Notes: generated by a model not told the origin, from the letters alone. DNA of 64,000 nt from Phenylobacterium sp. (GCF_030693625.1 NZ_JAUYAF010000035.1:62001-126000), one strand, 5' to 3'. Positions 40,074 to 49,021 are shown, counted from the stretch's first letter. Program-made: numbers and translations.

Positions 40074-41371
40074 TTGGCGGCGGCGGCGGTTTCGGTGATC
40101 ACCGCCATCCCCGCCTTCAGGTCGCCGCCGGTGACCTCGGTGTCGCGCCCGTCCGAGGCGCCCACCCGCACGGCCACCCGCACCGGAACACCCTCACGCA
40201 GCACCCAGACCTGCTGGGCCGCGGAGTCGGTGGAGCGCCGCGTCGGCCGCCCCCCCATCCGGGGCATGCGCGGCACGAGCGCGCTGGTGACGCTGGCGGC
40301 GCCCTTGGCCCGGGTCTCGGGCGGGGTGAAGCGCAGGGCCGCGTCGGGAACCAGCAGCACGCCGGTGCGCCGCGAGGTGGTCATCTCGGCGGCCGCCGTC
40401 ATGCCCGGCCGCAGCGACAGGTCGGCGTTGGTCACCGCCAGCACGCCGGTATAGGTCACCACCCCCTCGGTGGTCTTGGAGCCCAGCCCCACCCGCGTCA
40501 CCCGCGCCGGATAGCTCCGCCCCGGATAGGCGTCGACGGTGAACACCGCGGCCTGGCCGTCGGCGACCTTGCCGACATCGGCCTCGTCGATGTCCACCAG
40601 CAGCTCCATCCGCGTCATGTCTTCGGCGAGCGTGAACAACACCGGCGCCTGCAGGGCGGCGGCCACGGTCTGGCCCGGCTCGATCTTGCGGGTCAGCACC
40701 ACGCCGCTGATGGGGGAGCGGATGGTGGCCTTGCTGAGGTTGGTGCGGCTGGTGTTGAGGTTGGCGCGGGCCTGGGCCACTCCCGCCGAAGACGCCGCCG
40801 CCGCCGCGCGCGCGCGCGCCAGGGCCGCGTCGGCCGCGTCGACATCGGCCCTGGCCGGATAGCCGCCCTTGGAGATCTGGTAGAGCCGGTTCAGCCGCCC
40901 GGCCCGCAAGCCCGTCTCGGTCACGGTGGCCTGGCTCTGGCGAAGATTGGCCTGGGCCGCCGCCACCGCCCCCTCCCCCAGCGCGATCTGGTCGCGCAGT
41001 CGCGAGGTGTCCAGGGTGGCCAGCACCTGGCCCTTGCGCACCTTGTCATTGTCATCGGCCAGCACGCTGTCGACGGTGCCGGAGACCTCCGAGCCCACAT
41101 CCACCTGGTTCACCGGCGTCAGCGACCCCGTCGCCAGCACCGAGACCACCAGGTCCCCGCGCCGCGCCGGCGTGGTCACGAACTGCGCCGGCGGCGGCGG
41201 CGCCATCGACCGAAACAGCAGCACCGCGGCCACCAGGGCCACGATCCCCAGCCCCACCCCGCGGGCCACCACCCACCGCCGCCGCGACGGCCCGGCCTTG
41301 GCGCTCGGGCCCAGCAGCGCCTCGAGATCGGCGGCGGAACTGGCCGGGGAATTGGCGGTGTCTTGCGGCAT
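40070..41371 (-). CDS. MacA-type periplasmic adaptor (membrane fusion protein)
   Basis: A 433-aa protein with an N-terminal span (about 35-54), lipoyl/barrel-sandwich halves (VDVGSEVSGTVDSVLADDNDKV-type region, about 90-125, and IRSPISGVVLTRKIEPGQTV), a coiled-coil hairpin between them (about 125-215) and a beta-barrel domain. It links the inner-membrane exporter to an outer-membrane TolC-type channel, which is not encoded here. First gene of the three-gene exporter operon. Confidence 0.93.
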   Translation of the reverse strand: MPQDTANSPASSAADLEALLGPSAKAGPSRRRWVVARGVGLGIVALVAAVLLFRSMAPPPPAQFVTTPARRGDLVVSVLATGSLTPVNQVDVGSEVSGTVDSVLADDNDKVRKGQVLATLDTSRLRDQIALGEGAVAAAQANLRQSQATVTETGLRAGRLNRLYQISKGGYPARADVDAADAALARARAAAAASSAGVAQARANLNTSRTNLSKATIRSPISGVVLTRKIEPGQTVAAALQAPVLFTLAEDMTRMELLVDIDEADVGKVADGQAAVFTVDAYPGRSYPARVTRVGLGSKTTEGVVTYTGVLAVTNADLSLRPGMTAAAEMTTSRRTGVLLVPDAALRFTPPETRAKGAASVTSALVPRMPRMGGRPTRRSTDSAAQQVWVLREGVPVRVAVRVGASDGRDTEVTGGDLKAGMAVITETAAAAK

Positions 41372-41540
41372 GGGGACGTCCTCTAGCCCCCAACCTACCG
41401 CGCCCGCCCCCCCGATCCTTGAGCCTGCTCAATTGGCGCGGCGTTTCCGCGCGCCACCCCCCCGCTCAACAAACCCCACCCCCCGACATCCTAGGAACAC
41501 GGCCTTGGATGACGGGGGGAGGGGCGACGGCCGGCGCAGG

Positions 41541-41565
41541 TTCGTGTGGTTCGTGTGGTTCGTGG
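41541..41565. repeat. 9-bp tandem repeat (TTCGTGTGG)
   Basis: TTCGTGTGG occurs twice in tandem followed by the partial unit TTCGTGG. On the minus strand it would encode Asn-His-Thr repeats. It lies in the 271-base non-coding stretch between the adaptor gene and the cupin gene, which otherwise shows only C-rich low-complexity sequence. I recall this Asn-His-Thr-coding repeat from intergenic DNA of unrelated bacteria but could not search. Confidence 0.7.
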
Positions 41566-41642
41566 TCAACCTTCTTCCACCCAGCGGGCCTGCCCCGGCC
41601 TCGAAGGTGTTCCCGCTTCCCGCCACGACATCGCCGAGCTCC

Positions 41643-42071
41643 CTACCCCGGCGCCCACCCCGCCGCCGCCAGCTCGAAGCCCGCGAACTCGAAGCCCGGA
41701 ACCACCACGCAGGCCACCAGCGCCCAGCCGTCGGCGCTGGCCTGGGCCGCCTGCCATTCCCCCGGCGCCACCACCGCCTGCGGCGCGTCGCCGGCCAGGG
41801 GCCCAAGTCGCATCGTGCTGATGGGACCGTTGTCATGGGCCGCGGTCTGCAGGGTGAGCGCCGTTCCCGCCTGGAACAGCCACAGCTCGGTGGCGTCGAT
41901 ACGGTGCCAGTGGGAGGCCTGGCCGGCCTCCAGCAGGAAGAGGATGGCGGTGCCGGGGCTGCGGGCGCCGGGCTCGGCGGGCGCGCGCCAGGTCTCACGG
42001 TACCAGCCGCCCTCCGGGTGGGGGGCGAGGTCCAGGCGGGCGATCACGGCGGCGGCCGATTCGGCGGTCAT
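41643..42071 (-). CDS. Cupin-fold DUF985 protein
   Basis: A 142-aa protein: DLAPHPEGGWYRETWRAP, AILFLLEAGQASHWHRID, ELWLFQAGTALTL and FAGFELAAAGW are DUF985 (cupin_5) signatures; His in SHWHRID and Glu in ELW are candidate metal ligands. Enzymatic role unknown. ATG 42071 is preferred because the upstream GTG at 42086 lies in the T-run of the preceding gene's terminator. Confidence 0.88.
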   Translation of the reverse strand: MTAESAAAVIARLDLAPHPEGGWYRETWRAPAEPGARSPGTAILFLLEAGQASHWHRIDATELWLFQAGTALTLQTAAHDNGPISTMRLGPLAGDAPQAVVAPGEWQAAQASADGWALVACVVVPGFEFAGFELAAAGWAPG

Positions 42072-42086
42072 CGCGGGAGCAGACAC

Positions 42087-42114
42087 AAAAAACGCCGCCC
42101 TTGCGAGGCGGCGT
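42087..42114 (-). terminator. Rho-independent terminator of the DUF1476 gene
   Basis: Read on the minus strand, ACGCCGCC / GGCGGCGT form an 8-base stem with a 7-base loop, followed by TTTTTT. It is 29 bases after the stop of the DUF1476 gene, a textbook intrinsic terminator. Confidence 0.85.
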
Positions 42115-42142
42115 CCTTGCCGTGCGAAATCGCGGGGTGGCC

Positions 42143-42466
42143 CTAGGCGCCGGTGCGGATGGCTTCGCGGGCCTGGGCCAGCAGTTCATCCATCTTCATG
42201 CGCACGTCGCCCTCGCTGACATTGACGCCCGAGCCCTTGAGGTCCTCGAACACCTTGCGCAGCACGTCGTCGTCGCCGGGCAGCTCGAAGTCGGACTTGA
42301 TCACCGCCTTGGCGTATTCGGCGACGCGCTCGCCCTCCAGGCCCATAAGGCCCGCGGCCCATTCGCCCAGCAGGCGGTTGCGGCGGGCCCCAGCCTTGAA
42401 TTCCTGGTCCTGATCCAGGGCGAACTTGTTCTCAAAACCGCGTTCGCGGTCGTTGAAGGTGGTCAT
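42143..42466 (-). CDS. DUF1476 protein (F1-ATPase inhibitor zeta subunit family)
   Basis: A 107-aa helical protein: MTTFNDRERGFENKFALDQD, the inhibitory N-terminus of the alphaproteobacterial zeta subunit, then KAGARRNRLLGEWAA and LKGSGVNVSEGDVRMKM. In Paracoccus the zeta subunit blocks ATP hydrolysis by the ATP synthase. No atp gene is nearby, as is usual for this gene. It is monocistronic, with a strong terminator, and divergent from purC. Confidence 0.93.
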   Translation of the reverse strand: MTTFNDRERGFENKFALDQDQEFKAGARRNRLLGEWAAGLMGLEGERVAEYAKAVIKSDFELPGDDDVLRKVFEDLKGSGVNVSEGDVRMKMDELLAQAREAIRTGA

Positions 42467-42625
42467 GCGGTCTCCGGGATGCGGCCTTAACGAGGCTGCA
42501 TATCCCCTGGCGCGCGCGCTCGCAACGCAAAGGCGCGTGTGCGGGGCCGATGGTCGTTTGCGAAGCGCAGGCCGATCGTCTATTTTTCGCCAGCCTCAGA
42601 TCGGCGAGAGGCTTGGAGTCGGGAT

Positions 42626-42657
42626 CGCGCGCGTTGGGACCAACGGCGCGCGTTTTT
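42626..42657 (+). terminator. Intrinsic-terminator-like hairpin in the purC leader
   Basis: CGCGCGCGTTGG (42626-42637) and CCAACGGCGCGCG (42640-42652) pair with one bulged base around a 2-base loop, followed by TTTTT. It ends 46 bases before the purC start. Flanking GGAGTCG and CGACTCC could form an outer stem. It could be an attenuator for purC or the end of a small RNA from 42470-42657. Confidence 0.6.
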
Positions 42658-42703
42658 CGTTTCGACTCCGGCCAGAACCCTCGCCCCGTGGAGAAGGCTG
42701 CGT

Positions 42704-43462
42704 ATGACCACCCGCCGCAAGAAGATCTTCGAAGGCAAGGGCAAGATTCTCTACGAGGGGCCGGAGCCCGGGACCCTCATACAATACTTCAAAGATGACG
42801 CTACGGCGTTCAATTCACAGAAGAAAGCTGTCCTCGAGGGTAAGGGCGTCATCAACAATCGCATCAGCGAATATGTGATGACCCGGCTCAATTCCATCGG
42901 GGTGCAGAACCACTTTATCCGGCGCCTGAACCTGCGCGAGCAGCTGATCCGCGAGCTGGAGATCATCCCGCTGGAGGTGGTCTGCCGCAATGTGGCGGCC
43001 GGCTCGCTGTCGCAGCGCTTCGGCCTGCCCGAGGGCCAGGCCCTGCCGCGCTCGATCATCGAGTTCTATCTGAAGGACGACAAGCTGGGCGACCCGATGG
43101 TCACCGAGGAGCACATCACCGCCTTCAACTGGGCCTCGACCCAGGAGATCGACGACATGATGGCCCTGACCCTGCGGGTGAACGACTTCCTCACCGGCAC
43201 CTTCGGCGCGGTCGGCATCACCCTGGTGGACTTCAAGGTGGAGTTCGGCCGGCTGTGGGAGAACGACTTCGCCCGGGTCATCCTGGCCGATGAGATCAGC
43301 CCCGACAGCTGCCGGCTCTGGGACGCCCAGACCAACGAGAAGCTGGACAAGGACCGATTCCGCCGCGATTTGGGCGACGTGATCGAGAGCTATACCGAAG
43401 TCGCCCGGCGGCTGGGGATCATGAAAGAGATGCCCACCGTGATCCAAGGAGGCCTGCACTAG
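42704..43462 (+). CDS. purC: SAICAR synthase
   Basis: A 252-aa phosphoribosylaminoimidazole-succinocarboxamide synthase: [50 protein letters not shown] and [14 protein letters not shown]. It joins CAIR and aspartate with ATP. GGAGAAGG precedes ATG 42704; the open frame further upstream crosses the leader hairpin and is not coding. purS starts on its last base. Confidence 0.96.
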   Translation: MTTRRKKIFEGKGKILYEGPEPGTLIQYFKDDATAFNSQKKAVLEGKGVINNRISEYVMTRLNSIGVQNHFIRRLNLREQLIRELEIIPLEVVCRNVAAGSLSQRFGLPEGQALPRSIIEFYLKDDKLGDPMVTEEHITAFNWASTQEIDDMMALTLRVNDFLTGTFGAVGITLVDFKVEFGRLWENDFARVILADEISPDSCRLWDAQTNEKLDKDRFRRDLGDVIESYTEVARRLGIMKEMPTVIQGGLH

Positions 43463-43701
43463 TGCGCGCGAAAGTTCATGTGTTCCTGAAACCCGGCGTG
43501 CTGGACGTCCAGGGCAAGGCGGTCGAGGCCGCCCTGCACGGCCTCGGCTGGGGTCATGTCGAAGGCGTTCGCGTCGGCAAGACCATCGAGTTCGATCTCA
43601 AGGGCAAGGACGCCGCCGAGACCGAGAGCGAGGTCAAGGACATGTGCGAGAAGCTGCTCGCCAATACGGTCATCGAAAGCTACCGGGTCGAGGTGGCGTG
43701 A
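43462..43701 (+). CDS. purS: FGAM synthase subunit PurS
   Basis: A 79-aa protein with the PurS pattern KVHVFLKPGVLDVQGKAVE, GVRVGKTIEFDL and ANTVIESYRVEV. PurS bridges PurQ and the small form of PurL for formylglycinamide ribonucleotide amidation. The GTG start overlaps the purC stop by 1 base (TAGTG). The gene's own TGA overlaps the GTG of the next gene. Confidence 0.95.
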   Translation: MRAKVHVFLKPGVLDVQGKAVEAALHGLGWGHVEGVRVGKTIEFDLKGKDAAETESEVKDMCEKLLANTVIESYRVEVA

Positions 43702-44072
43702 GGCCCTGGGCGCTCCCGCTGATGGGGGCGCTCCTGCTGTCGGCCTGCGCCGAGCCTGAGGCGCCCGCGCCACCGCCGCTGAAACTGGACTGCGCCCTGG
43801 GCTTCGAGTCTCTGAGCGCCCAGATCGTGGCCGCGCCGGGCATGAAGCCGGCGGTCAAGGAGCGAGGCGAGCCCTTCCGGTACTACAACGCCGACGGCGG
43901 CCAGAGCTCCTACATGATCACCGAGCCCGGGGCGCCCGGACACCCGGCCATCCTGAAGCAGCAAGTCACCCCCGCAGGCGTCACCAACTCCGGCTGCGCC
44001 TATGGCGACGAGAAGGGTTACGCCGAACTGGTCGCCTATCTCGAGGCGCTCGCCAAGGCGCGCGCCAAATGA
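43698..44072 (+). CDS. Lipoprotein of unknown function inside the pur operon
   Basis: A 124-aa protein: lipoprotein signal MRPWALPLMGALLLSAC (Cys17 lipidated), then a small domain with KPAVKERGEPFRYYNADGG and NSGCAYGDEKGYAELVAYL. The GTG start overlaps the purS stop (GTGA), so it is translationally coupled to purS; purQ starts 48 bases later. No family known to me; its link to purine synthesis is positional only. Confidence 0.75.
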   Translation: MRPWALPLMGALLLSACAEPEAPAPPPLKLDCALGFESLSAQIVAAPGMKPAVKERGEPFRYYNADGGQSSYMITEPGAPGHPAILKQQVTPAGVTNSGCAYGDEKGYAELVAYLEALAKARAK

Positions 44073-44120
44073 CCCCGCTCCGCCTGGAAATATCGCTCAA
44101 ACCGGTCTAGGAACCCCGCC

Positions 44121-44783
44121 ATGAAAGCCGCTGTCATCGTCTTCCCGGGATCCAACTGCGACCGCGACTGCAAGGTCGCCATCGAACGCTCCACGGGCGC
44201 GACGGTCGACATGGTCTGGCACGGCGACACCGCCCTGCCCCACGGACTGGACCTGATCGTCCTGCCGGGCGGCTTCTCCTACGGCGACTATCTGCGCTGT
44301 GGGGCCATGGCCTCGCTGTCGCCGATCATGAGCGATGTGAAGCTGGCCGCCGAGCGCGGCGTGGCCACCGTCGGGATCTGCAACGGCTTCCAGGTGCTTT
44401 GCGAGGCCGGCATGCTGCCCGGCGCCCTGCTGCGCAACGAGGCGCTGAAGTACGTCTGCAAGCCGGTCGAGCTGGAGGTCACCAACGCCCAGACCCGCTT
44501 CACCGCCGGCTATGCCGGTCGTCGCCAGGTGACCATGACGGTGGGCAATGGCGAGGGGAACTTCTTCGCCGACGCCGAAACCCTGGCGCGCATCGAGGGT
44601 GAGGGCCAGGTGGTGTTCCGCTATCAGGACAATCCCAACGGCTCGGCCAACGCCATCGCCGGCGTGGTCAATGCGCGGGGCAATGTGCTCGGCCTGATGC
44701 CCCACCCCGACCGCGCCTTCGAGGCCGAACTGGGCTCCGCCGACGGCGCGATCCTGTTCCAGAGCGCCCTGGCCAGCGCCTAG
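44121..44783 (+). CDS. purQ: FGAM synthase glutaminase subunit
   Basis: A 220-aa class I glutamine amidotransferase: [16 protein letters not shown] start, nucleophile Cys in [13 protein letters not shown], and the His/Glu pair in [10 protein letters not shown]. It supplies ammonia to PurL. The stop overlaps the convergent ogt stop by 4 bases. purL is not adjacent but lies 10.8 kb further on, at 55611. Confidence 0.96.
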   Translation: MKAAVIVFPGSNCDRDCKVAIERSTGATVDMVWHGDTALPHGLDLIVLPGGFSYGDYLRCGAMASLSPIMSDVKLAAERGVATVGICNGFQVLCEAGMLPGALLRNEALKYVCKPVELEVTNAQTRFTAGYAGRRQVTMTVGNGEGNFFADAETLARIEGEGQVVFRYQDNPNGSANAIAGVVNARGNVLGLMPHPDRAFEAELGSADGAILFQSALASA

Positions 44784-45328
44784 CGGCCCGCGAACAACGG
44801 CAGGGCCTCGACCGACGTCGCGCCCTCGATCTCCAGCAGCTTCAGCTTCGTCACCCCGCCGCCCGGCGCGGAGAAGCCGCCCAGCTTGCCGTCGGCCCCC
44901 TGGACGCGGTGGCAGGGCATGATGATCGGGAACGGGTTCTTGCCCATGGCCTCGCCGACCGCCCGCGAGGCGGTGGGATCGCCCAGGCGCCTGGCGACCT
45001 CGCCATAGGTCAGGGTCTGCCCCGGCGGGATGGCGCGGCCGATGGCGTAGACCGCCCGCTGGAAGTCGCTCATCGCGCCCATGTCCAGCACGATGTCGGC
45101 CAGGTCGTCCTTGGCGCCGGTGAGCAGACCTCGGATGCGGTCGATGGCGCTGGCGATGTCCGGCGTCGGAGCGCGCGCCTCGATCCCGGGAAAGCGCTGC
45201 TCGAAGCGCGCCTGCGCCTTTTCGTCGGAGGCGTCCGGCAGGCGGACGGCGACGATGCCGGCCTCGCCCCAGGCCAGGCCGCAGCGGCCGATGGCGGTGT
45301 CGAACAGGGTGTAGCCAAGCTTTGACAT
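44780..45328 (-). CDS. ogt: Methylated-DNA-protein-cysteine methyltransferase
   Basis: A 182-aa Ogt/AGT enzyme: [20 protein letters not shown] contains the methyl-acceptor Cys in PCHR, and [22 protein letters not shown] is the DNA-binding helix-turn-helix. It repairs O6-methylguanine by self-methylation. Convergent with purQ and divergent from the blaI-like regulator. Confidence 0.94.
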   Translation of the reverse strand: MSKLGYTLFDTAIGRCGLAWGEAGIVAVRLPDASDEKAQARFEQRFPGIEARAPTPDIASAIDRIRGLLTGAKDDLADIVLDMGAMSDFQRAVYAIGRAIPPGQTLTYGEVARRLGDPTASRAVGEAMGKNPFPIIMPCHRVQGADGKLGGFSAPGGGVTKLKLLEIEGATSVEALPLFAGR

Positions 45329-45379
45329 AACCGCAGTCTACCAGACCCGGAGAGTCGCGCTGGCGGGATTCGGCCCTGC

Positions 45380-45430
45380 TTGACTTGGGACGGCAGGGGC
45401 GTAGCCTCAGCTCAAATTACAAGCGTAGTC
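45380..45430 (+). promoter_or_regulatory. Putative promoter and BlaI-type operator
   Basis: TTGACT (45380-45385) and TAGCCT (45402-45407) with a 16-base spacer resemble -35/-10 elements. Just downstream, TTACAAGCGTAGT (45417-45429) is a rough match to the BlaI/MecI half-site pair TACA...TGTA. Autorepression of the blaI-like gene is plausible but weakly supported. Confidence 0.25.
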
Positions 45431-45432
45431 CG

Positions 45433-45801
45433 ATGAACATCACCGAGGCCGAAAGTCAGATCATGCAGGCGTTGTGGCGCAAGACGCCGCTGACCGCCGA
45501 CGAGATCGTGGCCGATGTCCGCGCCCGCCAGCCCTGGGCCGAAGCGACGGTGAAGACCCTCATCAACCGGTTGCTGAAGAAGAAGGCCATCAAGTCCGAG
45601 CGTGTCGATGGCCGCCACCAGTACGTGCCCCTCGTGGACCGCGCCAACTACGTCCAGGACGAGAGCCAGGGCCTGCTGGACCGCCTGTTCGAGGGCCAGT
45701 TGGCCCCCCTGGTGGCGCACTTCGCCCAGAACCGGAAGCTGAAACGCGAAGAGATCGCGCGCCTCAAGAAGCTGATCGCGGAGCTGGACGACGATGACTG
45801 A
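45433..45801 (+). CDS. blaI: BlaI/MecI/CopY family repressor
   Basis: A 122-aa protein: winged helix (ITEAESQIMQALWRKTPLTA, then EATVKTLINRLLKKKAI) and a C-terminal dimer helix (about 75-120). Family repressors are released when a membrane M56 protease cleaves them. The M56 gene follows with an 8-base overlap. No beta-lactamase gene is adjacent; the nearest fold relative is the serine hydrolase at 58.5 kb. Confidence 0.92.
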   Translation: MNITEAESQIMQALWRKTPLTADEIVADVRARQPWAEATVKTLINRLLKKKAIKSERVDGRHQYVPLVDRANYVQDESQGLLDRLFEGQLAPLVAHFAQNRKLKREEIARLKKLIAELDDDD

Positions 45802-46744
45802 CCTGATCGCCGACCTGTTGCGCGCCAACCTCGCCGCCAGCCTTGCCATCCTCCTGGTGTTCGCCGTCCGCCTGCCGGCGCGGCGAATGTTCGGCGCCGA
45901 GATCGCCTACCGCTTGTGGCTGGTCGTGCCCCTGGCGTTCGGCGCGAGCCTGGTCCCGGCGGCCGAGGCGCCTGCTGGCGCGCCCGGCCCCTCCCTCCCC
46001 CTGCCGGTGGCGTTGATGCAGCCGGATGCGGGGCCGGGCGCCGCGCTGATCTGGGCCGCCGGGGCGCTGGCGATCCTGGCGCTGATGAGCCTTGGCCAGT
46101 GGCGGTTCCTGCGCCGGGCCAAGGCCGGCGCGGCGGGGCCCGCGGTGGTGGGCGTGATCGCGCCCCGCATCGTCACCCCCGCTGACCATGAGGCGCGCTT
46201 CAGCCCCGAGGAACGCGCCCTGGTCCGCGCCCACGAGCGAGCCCACATCGACCGCGGGGATCCAAAGACCAACGCCTGGGTCGCTGTGTTTCAGGGCCTG
46301 AACTGGTTCAACCCCCTGGTCCATATCGCCGCCTATCACCTGCGCCTGGATCAGGAGCTGGCCTGCGACGCCACGGTGATGGCGCGGCGGCCGGGCGATC
46401 GGCGGCTCTACGCCCAGACCATGCTGAAGACCCAGCTCGCCGCCACGCCCCTGCCCTTCGGCTGCTACTGGCCCGCGCCCTCGCGGCATCCGCTGGAGGC
46501 CCGGGTGGCCATGCTGAAACAGGCGCAGCCCTCGCACACACGCGCCATGGCCGGCTTCTGGACCGTCGCGGCGCTGTCGTGCGCGACGGGCCTGGGGGCC
46601 TGGGCCGCCCAACCCCCGTCCCCGCCCCATGTGCGCTGGCTCGATCTGCCCGACCAGGCGGCCAAGCGGCAGACGCGCGCCACCGTGGTGGTGATCTCCA
46701 TGACCTCTGACCAGGTCGCGGCCTTGACCCGGGCGGCACGCTGA
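45794..46744 (+). CDS. BlaR1-like M56 membrane metalloprotease, no sensor domain
   Basis: A 316-aa protein: several membrane spans (about 12-30, 36-54, 78-97), the zinc motif HERAHID (HExxH), a third ligand region DQELACDATVM, and a last span near 250-270. Full BlaR1 proteins carry a C-terminal penicillin-binding sensor of about 250 residues; here only some 45 residues follow the last span (WLDLPDQAAKRQTR...). It may sense a different signal. Coupled to blaI. Confidence 0.88.
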   Translation: MTDLIADLLRANLAASLAILLVFAVRLPARRMFGAEIAYRLWLVVPLAFGASLVPAAEAPAGAPGPSLPLPVALMQPDAGPGAALIWAAGALAILALMSLGQWRFLRRAKAGAAGPAVVGVIAPRIVTPADHEARFSPEERALVRAHERAHIDRGDPKTNAWVAVFQGLNWFNPLVHIAAYHLRLDQELACDATVMARRPGDRRLYAQTMLKTQLAATPLPFGCYWPAPSRHPLEARVAMLKQAQPSHTRAMAGFWTVAALSCATGLGAWAAQPPSPPHVRWLDLPDQAAKRQTRATVVVISMTSDQVAALTRAAR

Positions 46745-46880
46745 CGCGGCGCTCGTGAAGGACATTGTCCGGCCTCCACGCGGGATGATGCCAATCAGAG
46801 TAAAAGTGTGGAGGCCACCGCTCTGCTGCTAAGTGGTCAGTGGTGGCTACAACCTGTCATCAACTCGATGGAGCAAAGAA

Positions 46881-47846
46881 GTGGTGATCCGTGAGCCAGA
46901 CTCGGGCCCCAATGAGCCATCCGCCGGGACGCAGCTGGAGCGCCTCCTGCGGATGGCTGAGGTTCAACCCCCGCTCCGGACGGCCGTGGTTCATCCCGTC
47001 GATGCGCTCTCGCTCGCGGGCGCAGTAGAAGCTGCTCGCCGAGGCCTGATCGCGCCGATCTTGATCGGGCCGATAGCGCGGATGCGAGCGACCGCAGAGG
47101 CGGCAGGTCTGGACCTCACCGACCTGCCATTGATTGATGTGCAACACAGCCACGAGGCGGCGGCGCGGGCGTGCGAACTAGCTGCGAAGGGCGAGGCGGC
47201 GGCGATCATGAAAGGCGCGCTGCACACTGACGAGTTGCTCGATGCTGTCGTTTCGAGCGCTTCCGGCCTTCGAACCGACCGGCGCATGAGTCATGTGTTC
47301 GTCTTGGACGTGCCAAGCTACCCGCGGCCGTTGCTGGTCAGCGACGCGGCGCTCAACATCGCACCAGACCTCGAAACCAAGCGGGACATCGTTCAGAACG
47401 CCATCGACTGCGCCCACGCGATGGACATTCCCGAGCCAAAGGTCGCCATCCTCTCCGCTGTGGAGACCGTGAATCCGAAGATGATCTCCACCATCGATGC
47501 GGCGGCGCTTTGCAAGATGGCGGAGCGCGGCCAGATCGTGGGCGGAAAGCTCGATGGACCGCTCGCTTTCGACAACGCCATCTCCCCGGAATCAGCAAAG
47601 ACGAAGGGCATAAACTCCATCGTCGCCGGGCAAGCTGACATCCTTATCGTGCCGGACATCGAGTCCGGCAACATGCTCGCCAAGCAACTCTTCTATCTAT
47701 CCAACGCCCAGTCAGCAGGGATCGTCATGGGGGCCCGCGTCCCCATTATCCTGACCAGCCGGTCTGACCCGGAGGCCTCCCGTCTGGCATCCTGTGCGCT
47801 TGCCATCCTGGTGAGCCAGCTCAAGCCCAGCAAGTACGTTCGGTGA
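46881..47846 (+). CDS. pta: Phosphate acetyl/butyryltransferase family enzyme
   Basis: A 321-aa PTA_PTB-domain enzyme. GGAG lies 6 bases before GTG 46881, so this start is chosen; the frame is open to 46833. Motifs are AAARACELAAKGEAAAIMKG, VLDVPSYPRPLLVSDAALNI, ALAFDNAIS-type GPLAFDNAISPESA and VAGQADILIVPDIESGNML. It interconverts acyl-CoA and acyl phosphate. It lacks the MaoC-like domain found in longer alphaproteobacterial versions. ackA follows with a 4-base overlap. Confidence 0.9.
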   Translation: MVIREPDSGPNEPSAGTQLERLLRMAEVQPPLRTAVVHPVDALSLAGAVEAARRGLIAPILIGPIARMRATAEAAGLDLTDLPLIDVQHSHEAAARACELAAKGEAAAIMKGALHTDELLDAVVSSASGLRTDRRMSHVFVLDVPSYPRPLLVSDAALNIAPDLETKRDIVQNAIDCAHAMDIPEPKVAILSAVETVNPKMISTIDAAALCKMAERGQIVGGKLDGPLAFDNAISPESAKTKGINSIVAGQADILIVPDIESGNMLAKQLFYLSNAQSAGIVMGARVPIILTSRSDPEASRLASCALAILVSQLKPSKYVR

Positions 47847-49021
47847 CGGCGCCTCGAGTCCTGACACTTAACGCCGGGTCATCCAGCCTGAAGTTCGCCA
47901 TCTACGAGGCCACTGCGGACCTGCCGCTTCGGCTTGTCGGGCAAGTCTCAAAGCTTGGAGCCACGCCCCATCTGCGGGTTCGCGCAGGTACGGATGTGCT
48001 CGCCGATGAGACCTGGGCGGACACGCAAGGGTTGGACGCTGTGCTCGAGCGAACGTTTCGCTGGCTAGAGGAGGCCGGGTGGACCGAGGGCGTCTCGGCG
48101 GTAGGCCATCGCGTTGTCCACGGCGGGCTCGAGTTCCGGGCCCCGACGATCTTGAACACCGCAGCTCTGCATCGCCTCGAGGTGCTGGCGCCCCTCGCCC
48201 CGCTGCATCAGCCTTTCAACCTGCGCGGCGTCGCCATGGCGGCTGCGCATTTCCCGTCGGCGCTACAGGCTGGGGTCTTCGACACGGCGTTCCACGCCAA
48301 CCAGCCGCAAGTCGCTCGCCTATACGCCCTTCCTCGCGATCTCATCACGGACGGTGTTCTGTCCTATGGCTTTCACGGGCTGTCCTACGAGTACATCGCC
48401 AGTGCGCTTCGGGCGCAGGAGGGGCCAGGCGCGGGCGGCCGGACAGTCGTGCTTCACCTGGGCAGCGGGGTCTCTCTTTGCGCCATGTGGGAGGGGCGAA
48501 GCGTTGCGACGACCATGGGGTTTTCCGCCCTTGACGGGCCGCCCATGAGCACGCGCAGCGGCGCACTAGACCCCGGCGTGGTCCTGTACCTCTTGCAGGC
48601 AAGGGGCATGAGCGTCGATGAGGTGAGCGATCTGCTCTATCACCGGTCAGGTCTCCTGGGACTCTCCGGCCTCAGCGGCGACATGGTGACCCTGCTGGCG
48701 AGTTCCGAGCCTTGGGCCCGGGAGGCGCTTGAGGTCTATGTCTATCGGATTGCGCGCGAGATCGGCTCGCTGGCTGCCGCTCTGGGCGGCCTCGACACGA
48801 TGGTGTTCACCGCCGGCGTCGGCGAGCATGCCGCATCCATCCGCGCACGCATCGCCGAGCTTTGTGGTTGGCTGGGCGTTCGGCTGGATCCAGAGGCCAA
48901 TCGTGCAGGAGCTCGCCTGATCAGTCGGGCCGAAAGCCCCATTAAGGTGCTCGTGATCCCGACGGACGAGGAAGGCGTCATCGCCCGCGGCGTCGCCGGG
49001 CTGATGAGCGCGCGAACCTGA
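47843..49021 (+). CDS. ackA: Acetate kinase family enzyme
   Basis: A 392-aa ASKHA-fold kinase: LTLNAGSSSLKFAIYE, GHRVVHGGLEF, FDTAFHANQP, LSYGFHGLSYEYIA, HLGSGVSLCAM and GVGEHAASIRARI. It makes ATP from acetyl phosphate, completing the Pta-AckA pathway for overflow or low-oxygen energy metabolism. GTG start overlaps the pta stop. Codon use is less G/C-biased than in neighbouring purine genes, hinting at horizontal gain. Confidence 0.93.
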   Translation: MTAPRVLTLNAGSSSLKFAIYEATADLPLRLVGQVSKLGATPHLRVRAGTDVLADETWADTQGLDAVLERTFRWLEEAGWTEGVSAVGHRVVHGGLEFRAPTILNTAALHRLEVLAPLAPLHQPFNLRGVAMAAAHFPSALQAGVFDTAFHANQPQVARLYALPRDLITDGVLSYGFHGLSYEYIASALRAQEGPGAGGRTVVLHLGSGVSLCAMWEGRSVATTMGFSALDGPPMSTRSGALDPGVVLYLLQARGMSVDEVSDLLYHRSGLLGLSGLSGDMVTLLASSEPWAREALEVYVYRIAREIGSLAAALGGLDTMVFTAGVGEHAASIRARIAELCGWLGVRLDPEANRAGARLISRAESPIKVLVIPTDEEGVIARGVAGLMSART

